A stretch of 64,000 nucleotides of DNA, taken from contig CAJFUJ010000040.1 of assembly GCA_904420185.1 (NCBI GenBank), forward strand, positions 1 through 64,000, in the 5' to 3' direction. Under the pieces are notes generated by a model, which had not been told where the DNA came from, searched no databases, and saw only the letters and a list, made by a program, of their open reading frames with translations. This document shows, in pieces, positions 16,687 to 25,277 of the stretch. Numbering within the stretch: the stretch's first letter is position 1; every line of letters starts with the position of its first letter. This stretch comes from an uncultured Butyricicoccus sp. Lineage in GTDB: Bacteria > Bacillota > Clostridia > Oscillospirales > Butyricicoccaceae. The translations under genes and the position numbers were made by a program.

Positions 16687-17729
16687 ACCTGCTGCACCTG
16701 TGGGCCGATGCGGACATCCGTCGGGTATTTGTGCGCGTGCTCGGCCCGCTGGCGGGCGCCGGGCTGCTGGCGGCGGCGTGCGCGCGCGTGGGCGGCAACG
16801 CGGCAGCCGTGGGCGTCCTGCTGTGCGGCCTGGCGGCCTGGATGTGGGCGTTTGCGGCGCTGTATGGATATTTTCGCGGGCGCGACCGCGCCGTGCAGGC
16901 GGCTACTGCGCGCATCCAGGCCTTTGTCGCGGGCGACCGCACCGCCCGCATTGCCTGCGACGAGGAGGGACAGCTGTGCCGGCTGTTCCACGAGGTCAAC
17001 GCGCTGGCCTGCATCCTCAATGCCCAGGCCGAGCAGGCGGACCGTGCCAAGGCATTTATGAAGCAGACCCTGTCTGACATTTCCCACCAGCTCAAAACGC
17101 CGCTGTCCGCGCTGTACATCTACAACGGGCTCATGCAGGCCGGGGACGGGACCGCCGCCGACCTGCGCACCTTTGCCACCCTGTCCGAGCAAGAGCTCGA
17201 CCGGATGCAAACCCTGGTACAAAACCTGCTCAAAATCGCCCGGCTGGACGCCGGCGCCATCCAGCTGGAAACCGCCGAGGAACCCCTTACCGAGCTAATG
17301 GACGAGCTCGAGCGGCGGTTTGCCCACCGGGCCGCGCGGGAGCACAAAACCCTGTCCTTTTCCGGCGACGAGGGGGCCACGCTCGTGTGCGACCGCGCCT
17401 GGCTGCTGGACGCGGTGGGCAACCTGGTCAAAAATGCGCTCGATTACACCCCGGCGGGCGGCGCGGTACAGGTGCGCTGGCGGGCCTGCACCCAGATGGT
17501 GCAGCTGACCGTGCGCGACACCGGCCGCGGCATCCATCCGGCCGACCTGCCCCATGTGTGCAAGCGGTTTTACCGCAGCCGCTTTTCCCAGGACACGAGC
17601 GGCGCCGGGCTGGGCCTGCCGCTGGCCAAGGCCATTGTGGAAGCCCACGGCGGCACCCTGGAAATCGATAGCGCCCCGGGTACGGGTACGACCATCATCC
17701 TGAATTTCTGCATCCCTACAAAATTGTAG
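16683..17729 (+). CDS. Sensor histidine kinase with two membrane segments
   Basis: The 348-residue kinase has two closely spaced N-terminal membrane segments (about 14-32 and 40-64) with almost no extracellular loop, then a HAMP-like stretch. The HisKA box is SDISHQLKTPLSALYIY (His135), and the ATPase domain has the N-box LVKNALDYTP, G1 DTGRGI and G2 GAGLGLPLA. Kinases with this minimal sensor usually depend on a partner ABC permease for stimulus detection. No permease follows in this cluster. Confidence 0.9.
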   Translation: MNLLHLWADADIRRVFVRVLGPLAGAGLLAAACARVGGNAAAVGVLLCGLAAWMWAFAALYGYFRGRDRAVQAATARIQAFVAGDRTARIACDEEGQLCRLFHEVNALACILNAQAEQADRAKAFMKQTLSDISHQLKTPLSALYIYNGLMQAGDGTAADLRTFATLSEQELDRMQTLVQNLLKIARLDAGAIQLETAEEPLTELMDELERRFAHRAAREHKTLSFSGDEGATLVCDRAWLLDAVGNLVKNALDYTPAGGAVQVRWRACTQMVQLTVRDTGRGIHPADLPHVCKRFYRSRFSQDTSGAGLGLPLAKAIVEAHGGTLEIDSAPGTGTTIILNFCIPTKL

Positions 17730-17797
17730 GACACCTGTCGCGGCAAAGTAGGCTGAGGGCGGTATACTGGGACAAAACAAAAGAGAGGTGTTGCCCT

Positions 17798-18481
17798 ATG
17801 GATTTATTGGAGGTCAAGAACATTTGCAAAACCTACGGCGCGGGCGAGACCGCCGTCCACGCCCTCAAAAATGTGTCGTTTTCGGTGCCAAAAGGCGAGT
17901 TTGTCGCCGTAGTCGGTGAGTCGGGCTCAGGCAAAAGCACGCTGCTGCACATCATCGGCGGTCTGGATACCCCCACCGGCGGCCAGGTGTACATCGACGG
18001 CAAGGACATCTTTGCCATGCCCGAGCGCAATCTGACCGTGTTCCGCCGCCGCAACATCGGGTTTATCTTCCAGGATTTCAACCTGATCCCCGAGCTGACC
18101 GTGGCCCAAAACATGGCCTTCCCGGTGCTGCTCGACTACCAAAAGCCGGATACCGCCTATCTGGACGATCTGCTTGCCGTGCTGGGCCTGACCGAGCGCC
18201 GTGGCCACCTGCCCAGCCAGCTTTCCGGTGGCCAGCAGCAGCGGGTGGCCATCGGCCGGGCGCTGATGACCCATCCGGCCCTTATCCTGGCCGACGAACC
18301 CACCGGCAATCTGGACTCGGCCAACACCGGCGAGGTGCTGACCCTATTAAAGCAGGCTTCCCGGCTGTACGCCCAGACCATCCTGATGATCACCCACAGC
18401 CAGTCCATCGCCCAGAGCGCCGACCGCATCTTACAGGTGTCCGACGGCGTGCTGACCGACTTCGGGCGCTGGCGGACATGA
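17798..18481 (+). CDS. ABC transporter ATP-binding protein, MacB/BceA type, without adjacent permease
   Basis: This is a 227-residue ATPase of the peptide-export/FtsX-permease class: Walker A GESGSGKST, Q-loop FQDFNLIPELTV, signature LSGGQQQRVAIGRAL, Walker B LILADEPTGNLDS, H-loop ITHS. GAGAGGTG precedes ATG 17798, and a TATACT box stands at 17763-17768. Family members are encoded beside an 8-10 segment FtsX-like permease, but here the next feature is a terminator and tRNA-Gly. The permease may have been lost, or the ATPase shares the 21829-24504 permease. Confidence 0.88.
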   Translation: MDLLEVKNICKTYGAGETAVHALKNVSFSVPKGEFVAVVGESGSGKSTLLHIIGGLDTPTGGQVYIDGKDIFAMPERNLTVFRRRNIGFIFQDFNLIPELTVAQNMAFPVLLDYQKPDTAYLDDLLAVLGLTERRGHLPSQLSGGQQQRVAIGRALMTHPALILADEPTGNLDSANTGEVLTLLKQASRLYAQTILMITHSQSIAQSADRILQVSDGVLTDFGRWRT

Positions 18482-18495
18482 CAAGCAGGCAAAGC

Positions 18496-18524
18496 AAAAG
18501 CAGCCCCAACCGGGACTGCTTTTT
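18496..18524. terminator. Terminator after the orphan ABC ATPase
   Basis: AAAAGCAG and CTGCTTTTT arms with inner CCC/GGG pairs; it is near-symmetrical and can act for both strands. Confidence 0.82.
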
Positions 18525-18533
18525 CAAATGATA

Positions 18534-18607
18534 TGGAGCGGATGATGGGAATCGAACCCACATAGCCAGCTTGGGAAGCTGGAGTTTTGCCACTAAACTA
18601 CACCCGC
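18534..18607 (-). tRNA. tRNA-Gly (anticodon CCC)
   Basis: The minus strand folds as a cloverleaf: acceptor GCGGGTG/CATCCGC, anticodon stem CCAGC/GCTGG with loop TTCCCAA (anticodon CCC), and T-arm GTGGGTTCGATTCCCAT. The discriminator T and CCA end are encoded (18537-18534). It reads GGG glycine codons. Confidence 0.96.
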
Positions 18608-18622
18608 GAATTGACTTTTACC

Positions 18623-18651
18623 ATTATAGTGGATTTTTTCACCCTTGTCAA
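18623..18651 (-). promoter_or_regulatory. Consensus promoter of tRNA-Gly
   Basis: Perfect TTGACA (18651-18646), 17-base spacer, perfect TATAAT (18628-18623) on the minus strand, 16 bases before the mature tRNA. Confidence 0.9.
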
Positions 18652-18684
18652 GCTGTTCATGAAAAAATTATCCGGTGGCCGTGC

Positions 18685-18714
18685 TTGACCGGACACGCCC
18701 GATTGTGGTACGCT
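18685..18714 (+). promoter_or_regulatory. Possible promoter of the MgtC-like gene
   Basis: TTGACC (18685-18690) and TACGCT (18709-18714), with an 18-base spacer. Confidence 0.45.
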
Positions 18715-18749
18715 AAGCAACATAAGCTGAGAGTGAAGGGAGGCGTACT

Positions 18750-19442
18750 ATGGAAATCCAGGGATTGGACATCGCCCTGCGGCTTGTCTGCGCCATGCTG
18801 GCTGGGTTTGCCATCGGCGCTGGGCGGGAGCGCATCCATCGCCCGGCCGGGATGCGCACCCATATGGTGGTGGCCGTGGGGGCATGTGTGGTGATGATTA
18901 CAGGTGAGATGTTGTTCGTGCAGGCGGCGGACTATGGCGCGATGAACGCGCCCGACCGCATGGCAGCCCAGGTCATTTCGGGCATTGGCTTTTTGGGCGC
19001 AGGCACCATCATCCGGGAAGGCTTGACCATCAAGGGGCTGACCACGGCGGCCAGCTTGTGGGCGGTGGCCAGCCTAGGGCTGGCGGCCGGGGCTGGATTT
19101 TTTGCGCTCACGCTAGGTGGGACAGCAGCGATTGCCATCACTTTGTACGTACTGCGCCCCTGGCAGGAAAAGCATTTCTTCCAGACCGATGATATCAAAG
19201 TGTTGCTGCGCATTGAGTGTGTGCTGCTTGACGCCGTGGTGCAGCGGCTGGACAGCTTGGCGGGTGAATATGGAGCCGAAATCCGGCAGATGGAGGTCGA
19301 AACCAAGGAGGAGGATCGCTATGTGATCCATGTGACCTTGCACCTGCCTGGCCGGAAAAAGGGCGAGGGGCGGCTGGCCGGTATCCTGGAAAATTTGCGC
19401 CAGGCCGACGACCGCATCAAACTCCAGGCGAGTTTGCTATAA
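18750..19442 (+). CDS. MgtC/SapB family membrane protein
   Basis: The 230-residue protein has an N-terminal MgtC domain of about five membrane segments with the family motifs AGFAIGAGRERIHRPAGMRTH and ISGIGFLGAGTIIREG, WAVASLGLAAG. A cytoplasmic C-terminal ACT-like domain follows (from about residue 150, IKVLLRIECVL). GGGAGG precedes ATG 18750. In pathogens MgtC modulates the F1F0 ATPase and magnesium/phosphate balance; in commensal Clostridia the role is not established. Confidence 0.9.
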   Translation: MEIQGLDIALRLVCAMLAGFAIGAGRERIHRPAGMRTHMVVAVGACVVMITGEMLFVQAADYGAMNAPDRMAAQVISGIGFLGAGTIIREGLTIKGLTTAASLWAVASLGLAAGAGFFALTLGGTAAIAITLYVLRPWQEKHFFQTDDIKVLLRIECVLLDAVVQRLDSLAGEYGAEIRQMEVETKEEDRYVIHVTLHLPGRKKGEGRLAGILENLRQADDRIKLQASLL

Positions 19443-19458
19443 GACCGTGGAAAGCAAA

Positions 19459-19491
19459 GAGACCGGCAGCAGCGCCGGTCTCCTATCTTTT
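19459..19491 (+). terminator. Terminator after the MgtC-like gene
   Basis: GAGACCGGC (19459-19467) pairs with GCCGGTCTC (19474-19482), followed by CTATCTTTTT. The convergent dpaB gene ends just beyond. Confidence 0.88.
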
Positions 19492-19499
19492 TCTGATTT

Positions 19500-20093
19500 T
19501 CACGCTTGGCCTGCCCGCAGAAGCAGCGGTTGCAGCTGTTCGCCGCGCAGGGCGGCGGCGATGGTGCCCGGCAGCTGTTCCATATCAGCTACCAGCGAAC
19601 GGGGCTTGGCAAAGGGCGCGTCCTGCCCGAAGGGGACGAAATAATAGTGCCGCCGGCAAAGCAGCATCCCCAAATTGGCGGCCGAACCGGCTAGGCCGTC
19701 GTTGGTGGACACCGCGAGCACGACCGGCCGGTCGCGGCGCAGGTGGCTCTTGACCGCCATGGCCACCGGGGTGTCGATGATCGAATGGGCCAGCTTGGCC
19801 AGGGTGTTGCCGGTGCAGGGCGCAACAGCCAGCACATCGAACAGCCCCTGGGGGCCGATGGGCTCGGCCTGCTGGATGGTGCGCAGCGGGGCGCGGCCGG
19901 TGCACTCGGCCAGGCGCGCGATGAGCGCGGCCGCTTCGCCAAAGCGGGTGTCCATCCCGGCGGCGTGGTCCGACAGGATGGGGGTGATCTCGTAATCGCC
20001 CGACCGGGCCATGTCCTCCAGCACGTCCAGCACCCGCGCGAAGGTGCAAAACGAACCGGTCATGGCAAAGCCGAGCCGGATGGGCTGTTTCAT
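19500..20093 (-). CDS. dpaB: Dipicolinate synthase subunit B
   Basis: The 197-residue flavoprotein-like subunit (SpoVFB) begins PIRLGFAMTGSFCTFARV and carries the Rossmann-type segments EITPILSDHAAG, FDVLAVAPCTGNTLAKLAH and the phosphate-binding TNDGLAGSAANLG. With DpaA it makes dipicolinic acid from dihydroxytetrahydrodipicolinate in the mother cell; DPA with calcium gives spore heat resistance. It overlaps dpaA by 4 bases. Confidence 0.95.
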   Translation of the reverse strand: MKQPIRLGFAMTGSFCTFARVLDVLEDMARSGDYEITPILSDHAAGMDTRFGEAAALIARLAECTGRAPLRTIQQAEPIGPQGLFDVLAVAPCTGNTLAKLAHSIIDTPVAMAVKSHLRRDRPVVLAVSTNDGLAGSAANLGMLLCRRHYYFVPFGQDAPFAKPRSLVADMEQLPGTIAAALRGEQLQPLLLRAGQA

Positions 20094-20968
20094 AGCAAGG
20101 CTTCCTCCTGTAAAATGGCGTAGATGGTGTCGCGGATGGCCTGGGCGGCCGATACGGGTGCGACCTTGCCGGGCAGGGAAAGCGCCCAGACTGCGTGGCG
20201 GCCCAGCTGGCTTGCAGCTGTGAGATCGACCCCGCCGGGCTTGGAGGCAAGGTCCAAGATCAGGCAGTTTTCGGGCAGTTCCGACAGCTCCATCAGCCCC
20301 AGCACCCGGGCGGGCACGGTGTTGACCACCAAATCAAATCCAGCCAAATGCCCGGGCAGCGCGCCGGTGTGCAAATATGCATGGCCGGCCGCTTGGATGC
20401 GGGCGAAATCCCGTGCCGAGCGGGCCGAAACTGTGACAACCGCGTGCAGGGCGGCCAGCTTTTGGGCCAGCAGGCTGCCGATGCGCCCGTTGCCGATGAC
20501 CAGCGCCTTGGCCCCGTGCAGGGTGATGGGCAGCTCCTCCATGGCCAGCTGCAAGGCGCCCTCGCAGGTGGGCACCGCGTTGCGGATGGCCAGCTCCTCG
20601 CGCTGCAAATAGTCGACCAGGTGCAGGCCGTTTTGGGCGGCGCGCAGATATAAGCCCTGTGAGACGGCGCCCGCCAGCACCAGTTTGCCGGGCGGGATGG
20701 CGTCTAAAATGGCCTGGGTGTGGTAGGATGTATTGGAAAGCGGCGCGTTGAGCAATCCGTCGCTGCTCTCGGCCGGGATGGGCAGGATGACCGCCTGCGC
20801 CTGCTGCACGCCAAAGCCGTCCGCGCCCGCCCGGTGGACGCCGCTGCCAAACGTATGCCGCTCGAGCGCCGAAACCGAAACCGTGTGTCCGTCGGCGCTG
20901 AGCAGCTCGGCCAGCACGGCCAGGCGCAGGTCGCCGCCTACAACGGCCAGCGGCACGCTTTTTTTCAT
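20090..20968 (-). CDS. dpaA: Dipicolinate synthase subunit A
   Basis: The 292-residue SpoVFA homologue has an N-terminal nucleotide-binding fold (PLAVVGGDLRLAVLAELL) and a second Rossmann fold (ALVIGNGRIGSLLAQKLAAL) that binds NAD(P). The C-terminal part includes LILDLASKPGGVDL. Length and order dpaA-dpaB match Bacillus spoVFA-spoVFB. Presence of the pair shows a spore former with the classic DPA synthase rather than only an Isf/EtfA-type route. Confidence 0.95.
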   Translation of the reverse strand: MKKSVPLAVVGGDLRLAVLAELLSADGHTVSVSALERHTFGSGVHRAGADGFGVQQAQAVILPIPAESSDGLLNAPLSNTSYHTQAILDAIPPGKLVLAGAVSQGLYLRAAQNGLHLVDYLQREELAIRNAVPTCEGALQLAMEELPITLHGAKALVIGNGRIGSLLAQKLAALHAVVTVSARSARDFARIQAAGHAYLHTGALPGHLAGFDLVVNTVPARVLGLMELSELPENCLILDLASKPGGVDLTAASQLGRHAVWALSLPGKVAPVSAAQAIRDTIYAILQEEALL

Positions 20969-20995
20969 AGTGCATCGCCTCCTTCACCGTCAGGC

Positions 20996-21018
20996 TATGC
21001 CGCCCGGGCGTATGGCGT
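20996..21018 (-). promoter_or_regulatory. Possible sigma-K-type promoter of dpaAB
   Basis: On the minus strand an AC (21018-21017) is followed 17 bases later by CATAGCCTG (from 20999), one base short of the sigma-K -10 consensus CATANNNTA. dpaAB is sigma-K dependent in Bacillus. Weak evidence on its own. Confidence 0.3.
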
Positions 21019-21143
21019 GACAGCCGCCCCGCCGGCCAAGAAATCTGCCGGGCGGAAAGATTGTGGAAAGATTGGGCTGTTATCTTGGAAACAAGAAAAA
21101 CCGGCGGGCCATGGCGGACCTGGCCGGATGTGGAGGAGATCAT

Positions 21144-21812
21144 ATGGATATTTTGCAAACCAAGGCCCTGAAAAAATACTATGGTGCGGGCGACACCGAG
21201 GTGCGCGCGCTCGACGGCGTGGAGCTAAGCGTATCCGAAGGCGAATTTGTCGCCGTGGTGGGCACGTCGGGCTCGGGCAAGAGTACGCTGCTGCATATGC
21301 TCGGCGGGCTGGACCGGCCGACGAGCGGGCAGGTGTTCGTCGATGGGGTGGACATCTTTGGCCTGAAGGACGACGAGCTGACCATCTTCCGGCGGCGCAA
21401 GATCGGGTTTGTGTTCCAGGCGTACAATTTGGCGCCCGTGCTGAGCGTGTACGAGAACATTGTGCTGCCCATCGAGCTGGACGGCAACCCGGTCGATACC
21501 GCCTATGTGGATGAGATCATCCGCACGCTGGGGCTGGAGCGCAAGCTGGACAACCTGCCAAACCAGCTGTCCGGCGGGCAGCAGCAGCGGGTGGCCATTG
21601 CCCGGGCGCTGGCCACCAAGCCGGCCATCGTGCTGGCCGACGAGCCCACCGGCAATCTGGACAGTGCTACCAGCCAGGATGTGCTGTCGCTCATGCGGGT
21701 AACCGGCGAGAAGTTCGGGCAGACCATCGTCATGATCACCCACAACGAGGAAATCGCCCAGCTGGCCGGGCGGATCGTCCGCATCGAGGACGGCCGCATC
21801 GTGTCGCAGTAA
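21144..21812 (+). CDS. ABC transporter ATP-binding protein (BceA/MacB type)
   Basis: The 222-residue ATPase has Walker A GTSGSGKST, Q-loop FQAYNLAPVLSV, signature LSGGQQQRVAIARAL, Walker B IVLADEPTGNLDS and H-loop ITHN. GGAGGAG sits 6 bases before ATG 21144. The FtsX-type permease gene follows after 16 bases. The protein is closely similar in layout to the orphan ATPase at 17798. The pair should act as a Bce-like exporter or target-release transporter for cell-wall-active peptides. Confidence 0.92.
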   Translation: MDILQTKALKKYYGAGDTEVRALDGVELSVSEGEFVAVVGTSGSGKSTLLHMLGGLDRPTSGQVFVDGVDIFGLKDDELTIFRRRKIGFVFQAYNLAPVLSVYENIVLPIELDGNPVDTAYVDEIIRTLGLERKLDNLPNQLSGGQQQRVAIARALATKPAIVLADEPTGNLDSATSQDVLSLMRVTGEKFGQTIVMITHNEEIAQLAGRIVRIEDGRIVSQ

Positions 21813-21828
21813 AGGGGAGGTGGGAACC

Positions 21829-24504
21829 ATGATAGGCAACCGCGCCTGTATCCGCCGCCTGTCCAGCCGCAGCCTAAAGGCGGCCAAATTGCGCAACACC
21901 ATTGCGGTGCTGGCCATCGCGCTGACCACCGTGCTGTTCACCTCGCTGTTCACCATCGCGCTGTCGCTCAACGCGTCCTTCCAGCAGGGCAACTTCCGCC
22001 AGGCGGGCGGCGATATGCACGGCTCGTTCAAGGACCTGACCGAAGAGCAGGTCCAGCAGCTGCAAGACGACCCGCTGATCGTGGAAGCCGGCGCCCGCCT
22101 GCTGGCCGGTATGGCGCCCGGCGAGGTGCCGTTTAACAAGAGCCATGTGGAAGTCAGCTACATGGACGACATCGAAGCTAAGCACTACTTCATCGAGCCC
22201 GCCGAGGGCCGCCTGCCCCGCGAGGGCACAAACGAGGCCGCGACCGACACCCGGGTGCTGGCCCTGCTGGGCGTGGAGCCCAAGGTCGGCGCACAGTTTA
22301 CCCTGCCCATCGAGATCGACAGCAACACCACCGACGCGCGCACGGTCGAGCGCACCTTCACCCTGTCCGGCTGGTGGGAGTACGACAGCGCGATCACCGC
22401 GTCCCACGTGCTGCTGCCCCGCTCGGCGGCAGACGAATTGTGCGCGCTGTCCACCGGCATCCAGGGCAGCTTGACCGGCACCTGGTCGCTCGACGTCATG
22501 CTGTCGAGCTCGCTGCACATCCGCGAAGATATGGAGCAGATCCTGGCAAACCACGGCTACCAGTGCGATGACCCGGCGGCGGACAACTACATCGGCATCG
22601 GCGTCAACTGGGGTTATGCGGGCGCCCAGCTGGCCGAGAACATCGACCCGCTGACCGTCGCGGCCATCGCGGCCATGATGCTGCTCATCCTGTTCACCGG
22701 GTATTTGATTATCTACAATGTATTTCAGATCTCGGTCGCGGGCGACATCCGGTTTTACGGGCTTTTAAAGACCATCGGCGCGACCGGCAAACAGATGCGC
22801 CGCATCATCCGGCGGCAGGCCTATCTGCTCTCGCTCGTCGGCATTCCGATCGGCCTTGTCATCGGTTACCTGATCGGCGCGCAGCTGGTGCCGCTGATTA
22901 TCCACCAGATGAACCTGGGCGGGATGCATGAAACCGTGTCGCTCAGCCCGCTGATTTTCGTGTTTTCCACCCTGTTTGCGCTGCTGACCGTGCGCATCTC
23001 CTGCCGCAAGCCGGGCAAGATGGCTGCGCGGGTGTCGCCGGTGGAAGCGGTGCGGTACACCGACGCCGACGCGTGCGCGTCCAAGCGATTAAAGCGCGGG
23101 CGCGGCGGGGCCAAGCTGCCGCGCATGGCTTGGGCCAACCTGGGCCGCAGCCGCAGCAAAACCTGCATCACTGTACTGTCGCTGTCGCTGGCCGTGGTGC
23201 TTATGCAGCTGACCTACACCTTTGCCACCGGCTTTGACATGGACCGGTATTTGTCCAGCCGGTCTGCGGTCGATTTCGTCGTGGGCGATGCGGCCTACTT
23301 CCAGTCGAACTTCCGCTCGACCGACGAAGCCGTACCCGAAAACGTCATCGCTGCCATCGACGCCCAGGGCGGCATCACCCAGTCGGGCCGCATCTACGGC
23401 CAGGTGTCCGGCGTGCAGGAGGCGGTCATCGAGGACTGGTTCCGCCAGAACAACGGCCGGTGGTACCCGGGCGACACGCTGGACCAGCAGATCGAGCACA
23501 CCGAGCACACCGGCGACGGCCTGCTGCTCGACCGCGCCCAAATCTACGGCATGGAGGACTTCCCGCTGTCCAAGCTGACCGTGCTGGACGGCGACCTGTC
23601 CGCCCTATCCGACCCGGCCCAGAACGCCATCGCGGCCGTGTACGCGACCGACGACTACGGCGACCCCGAAGCCCGGTCCCACTGGGCCAAGGTGGGGGAC
23701 ACCGTCCGCCTGCGCTATGTCGAGGAATACGAATACTACGACCTGGACACCGGTGAAATCCTCACGCCCGCCGAGGCCGATGCCGCCTATGACAGCGGCC
23801 GCAACCTGGGCACGCGCGCCAAATCCTACCGCGAGGTCGAATACACGGTCGCGGCTGCGGTCACCATCCCGGGCTCGATCGACTACCGTTTTTACGGCGC
23901 CGACCAGTTCGTGCTGGGCGCCGAGCGGTTCAAACAGGACTCGCAGACCGATGCGGTGATGACCTACGTGTTCGACGTGGCCGACGGTGCGGACGGCGAT
24001 ATGGAAGCCTTCCTCGCCGATTACACCGAAAATGTGCAGCCGCTGTTCGACTACGAGAGCAAGGCCACCTACCAGGCCGAATTCGAGAGTATGCGCAACC
24101 TGTTCCTGACCCTGGGCGGCGCGCTCAGCCTGATCGTCGGGCTGGTCGGCGTGCTCAACTTCCTCAACGCCGTGCTGACCGGCATCATCACCCGGCGGCG
24201 GGAATTCGCCGTGCTGCAGGCCATCGGCATGACCGGCAAGCAGCTCAAGCGCATGCTCATGCTCGAAGGGCTGTATTACGCGCTGTTGGCCATCGCCCTG
24301 AGCGCTGTGTTCAGCGCCACGCTCGGGCCGCTGGTGGGTGCGGGGTGCGCCAACGTGTTCTGGTTCTTCGTGTACAAATTCAGCCTGCTGCCGGTGGCGG
24401 CGCTGCTACCGGTGCTGGTGGCGCTGGGGCTGCTCATCCCGCTGCTCGCCTATAAGGGCCTGGCGCGCGAGAGCATCGTCGAACGCATCCGCGCCGGCGA
24501 ATGA
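21829..24504 (+). CDS. FtsX-like ABC transporter permease
   Basis: The 891-residue permease has an N-terminal membrane segment, a large extracellular domain (about 60-280), three central segments with a FtsX domain (LLILFTGYLIIYNVFQISVA and following), a fourth segment, a second large extracellular domain (about 465-745), and a C-terminal FtsX domain (GGALSLIVGLVGVLNFLNAV to VLVALGLLIPLLA). This 10-segment-like duplicated layout is that of AMP-resistance/sensing permeases. Start ATG 21829 has GGGGAGG 8 bases upstream. Its kinase is encoded downstream. Confidence 0.92.
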   Translation: MIGNRACIRRLSSRSLKAAKLRNTIAVLAIALTTVLFTSLFTIALSLNASFQQGNFRQAGGDMHGSFKDLTEEQVQQLQDDPLIVEAGARLLAGMAPGEVPFNKSHVEVSYMDDIEAKHYFIEPAEGRLPREGTNEAATDTRVLALLGVEPKVGAQFTLPIEIDSNTTDARTVERTFTLSGWWEYDSAITASHVLLPRSAADELCALSTGIQGSLTGTWSLDVMLSSSLHIREDMEQILANHGYQCDDPAADNYIGIGVNWGYAGAQLAENIDPLTVAAIAAMMLLILFTGYLIIYNVFQISVAGDIRFYGLLKTIGATGKQMRRIIRRQAYLLSLVGIPIGLVIGYLIGAQLVPLIIHQMNLGGMHETVSLSPLIFVFSTLFALLTVRISCRKPGKMAARVSPVEAVRYTDADACASKRLKRGRGGAKLPRMAWANLGRSRSKTCITVLSLSLAVVLMQLTYTFATGFDMDRYLSSRSAVDFVVGDAAYFQSNFRSTDEAVPENVIAAIDAQGGITQSGRIYGQVSGVQEAVIEDWFRQNNGRWYPGDTLDQQIEHTEHTGDGLLLDRAQIYGMEDFPLSKLTVLDGDLSALSDPAQNAIAAVYATDDYGDPEARSHWAKVGDTVRLRYVEEYEYYDLDTGEILTPAEADAAYDSGRNLGTRAKSYREVEYTVAAAVTIPGSIDYRFYGADQFVLGAERFKQDSQTDAVMTYVFDVADGADGDMEAFLADYTENVQPLFDYESKATYQAEFESMRNLFLTLGGALSLIVGLVGVLNFLNAVLTGIITRRREFAVLQAIGMTGKQLKRMLMLEGLYYALLAIALSAVFSATLGPLVGAGCANVFWFFVYKFSLLPVAALLPVLVALGLLIPLLAYKGLARESIVERIRAGE

Positions 24505-24506
24505 GG

Positions 24507-24535
24507 TTCCCAGTCCGCCCGGAGTATGCTATAAT
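24507..24535 (+). promoter_or_regulatory. Extended -10 promoter for the second two-component pair
   Basis: TATAAT at 24530-24535 is preceded by TG (TGCTATAAT) with a weak -35 (TTCCCA, 24507-24512) at 17 bases. Confidence 0.65.
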
Positions 24536-24553
24536 CAAAATACGAACCAACCG

Positions 24554-24586
24554 ACAGGCTGCCGTCTCCTATGGACGGCGGCCTGT
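24554..24586 (+). other. Leader hairpin ahead of the response regulator
   Basis: Thirteen paired positions (ACAGGC-T-GCCGTC against GACGGC-G-GCCTGT) with a 7-base loop lie between the promoter and the ribosome binding site; no T run follows, so it is not an obvious terminator. Confidence 0.5.
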
Positions 24587-24620
24587 TTGAATGCAGAGAA
24601 CGAAAACGGAGGGAAAACCA

Positions 24621-25277
24621 ATGCCCCATATTTTGCTTGTGGAGGACGACCGGCCGCTGGCCCAGGGAGTGGCCGATGCGCTGGCCGCCGACGGGCGGAC
24701 CATCACCGTGTGCGGCAGCGCCCGCCAGGCGCGCCAGGCCATGGAAAGCCCCATCGACCTGGCGATTTTGGACGTCGGCCTGCCCGACGGCAACGGCCTG
24801 GAGCTGTGCCGGGAACTGCGCCTGTTCAGCCGCGCGCCGGTGCTGTTTTTGACCGCCTGCGACGCCGAAGCCGACGAGGTCGCCGGGTTTGCGGCCGGCG
24901 GGGACGACTATATCGCCAAGCCCTTCCGGGTGCGCGCGCTGCGGGCCCGGGTGGACGCGCTGCTGCGCCGGGCCGTTGGGGACGACATCGTCGAACGGGG
25001 CGGCCTGCGCCTGGACTTTGCCCACGCCGATTTCACCCGGGACGGGGTGGGGATTGCGCTGTCCGTGCCCGAGCAGCGGCTGCTGCGCGCGCTGGTCAGT
25101 GCGCCTGGCCAGACCTTGCCGCGTGAGACCCTCACCCGGCAGGTGTGGGGGCTGGAAGCGGTGGAGGAAAACGCGCTGTCGGTGACCGTGCGGCGGCTGC
25201 GCAAAAAGCTGGGCGAGGGGTATATCCAGACCATCTACGGCGTAGGCTACCGATGGGGGACCAAGGATGACAGGTGA
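24621..25277 (+). CDS. OmpR-family response regulator (Bce-type module)
   Basis: The 218-residue regulator has a receiver domain (VEDD, Asp51 in ILDVGLPDG, Thr in FLTACD, Lys in IAKPF) and a winged-helix output domain (ENALSVTVRRLRKKLGEG, YGVGYRWG). GGAGGG lies 7 bases before ATG 24621. It overlaps the kinase gene by 11 bases. Placed after the ABC genes, it probably controls their expression. Confidence 0.92.
   Translation: MPHILLVEDDRPLAQGVADALAADGRTITVCGSARQARQAMESPIDLAILDVGLPDGNGLELCRELRLFSRAPVLFLTACDAEADEVAGFAAGGDDYIAKPFRVRALRARVDALLRRAVGDDIVERGGLRLDFAHADFTRDGVGIALSVPEQRLLRALVSAPGQTLPRETLTRQVWGLEAVEENALSVTVRRLRKKLGEGYIQTIYGVGYRWGTKDDR

Noticed and set aside
18534..18607. tRNA-Gly as an attachment site for a mobile element
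   Set aside because: The tRNA is intact with its own promoter and no integrase or 3' duplication is nearby.
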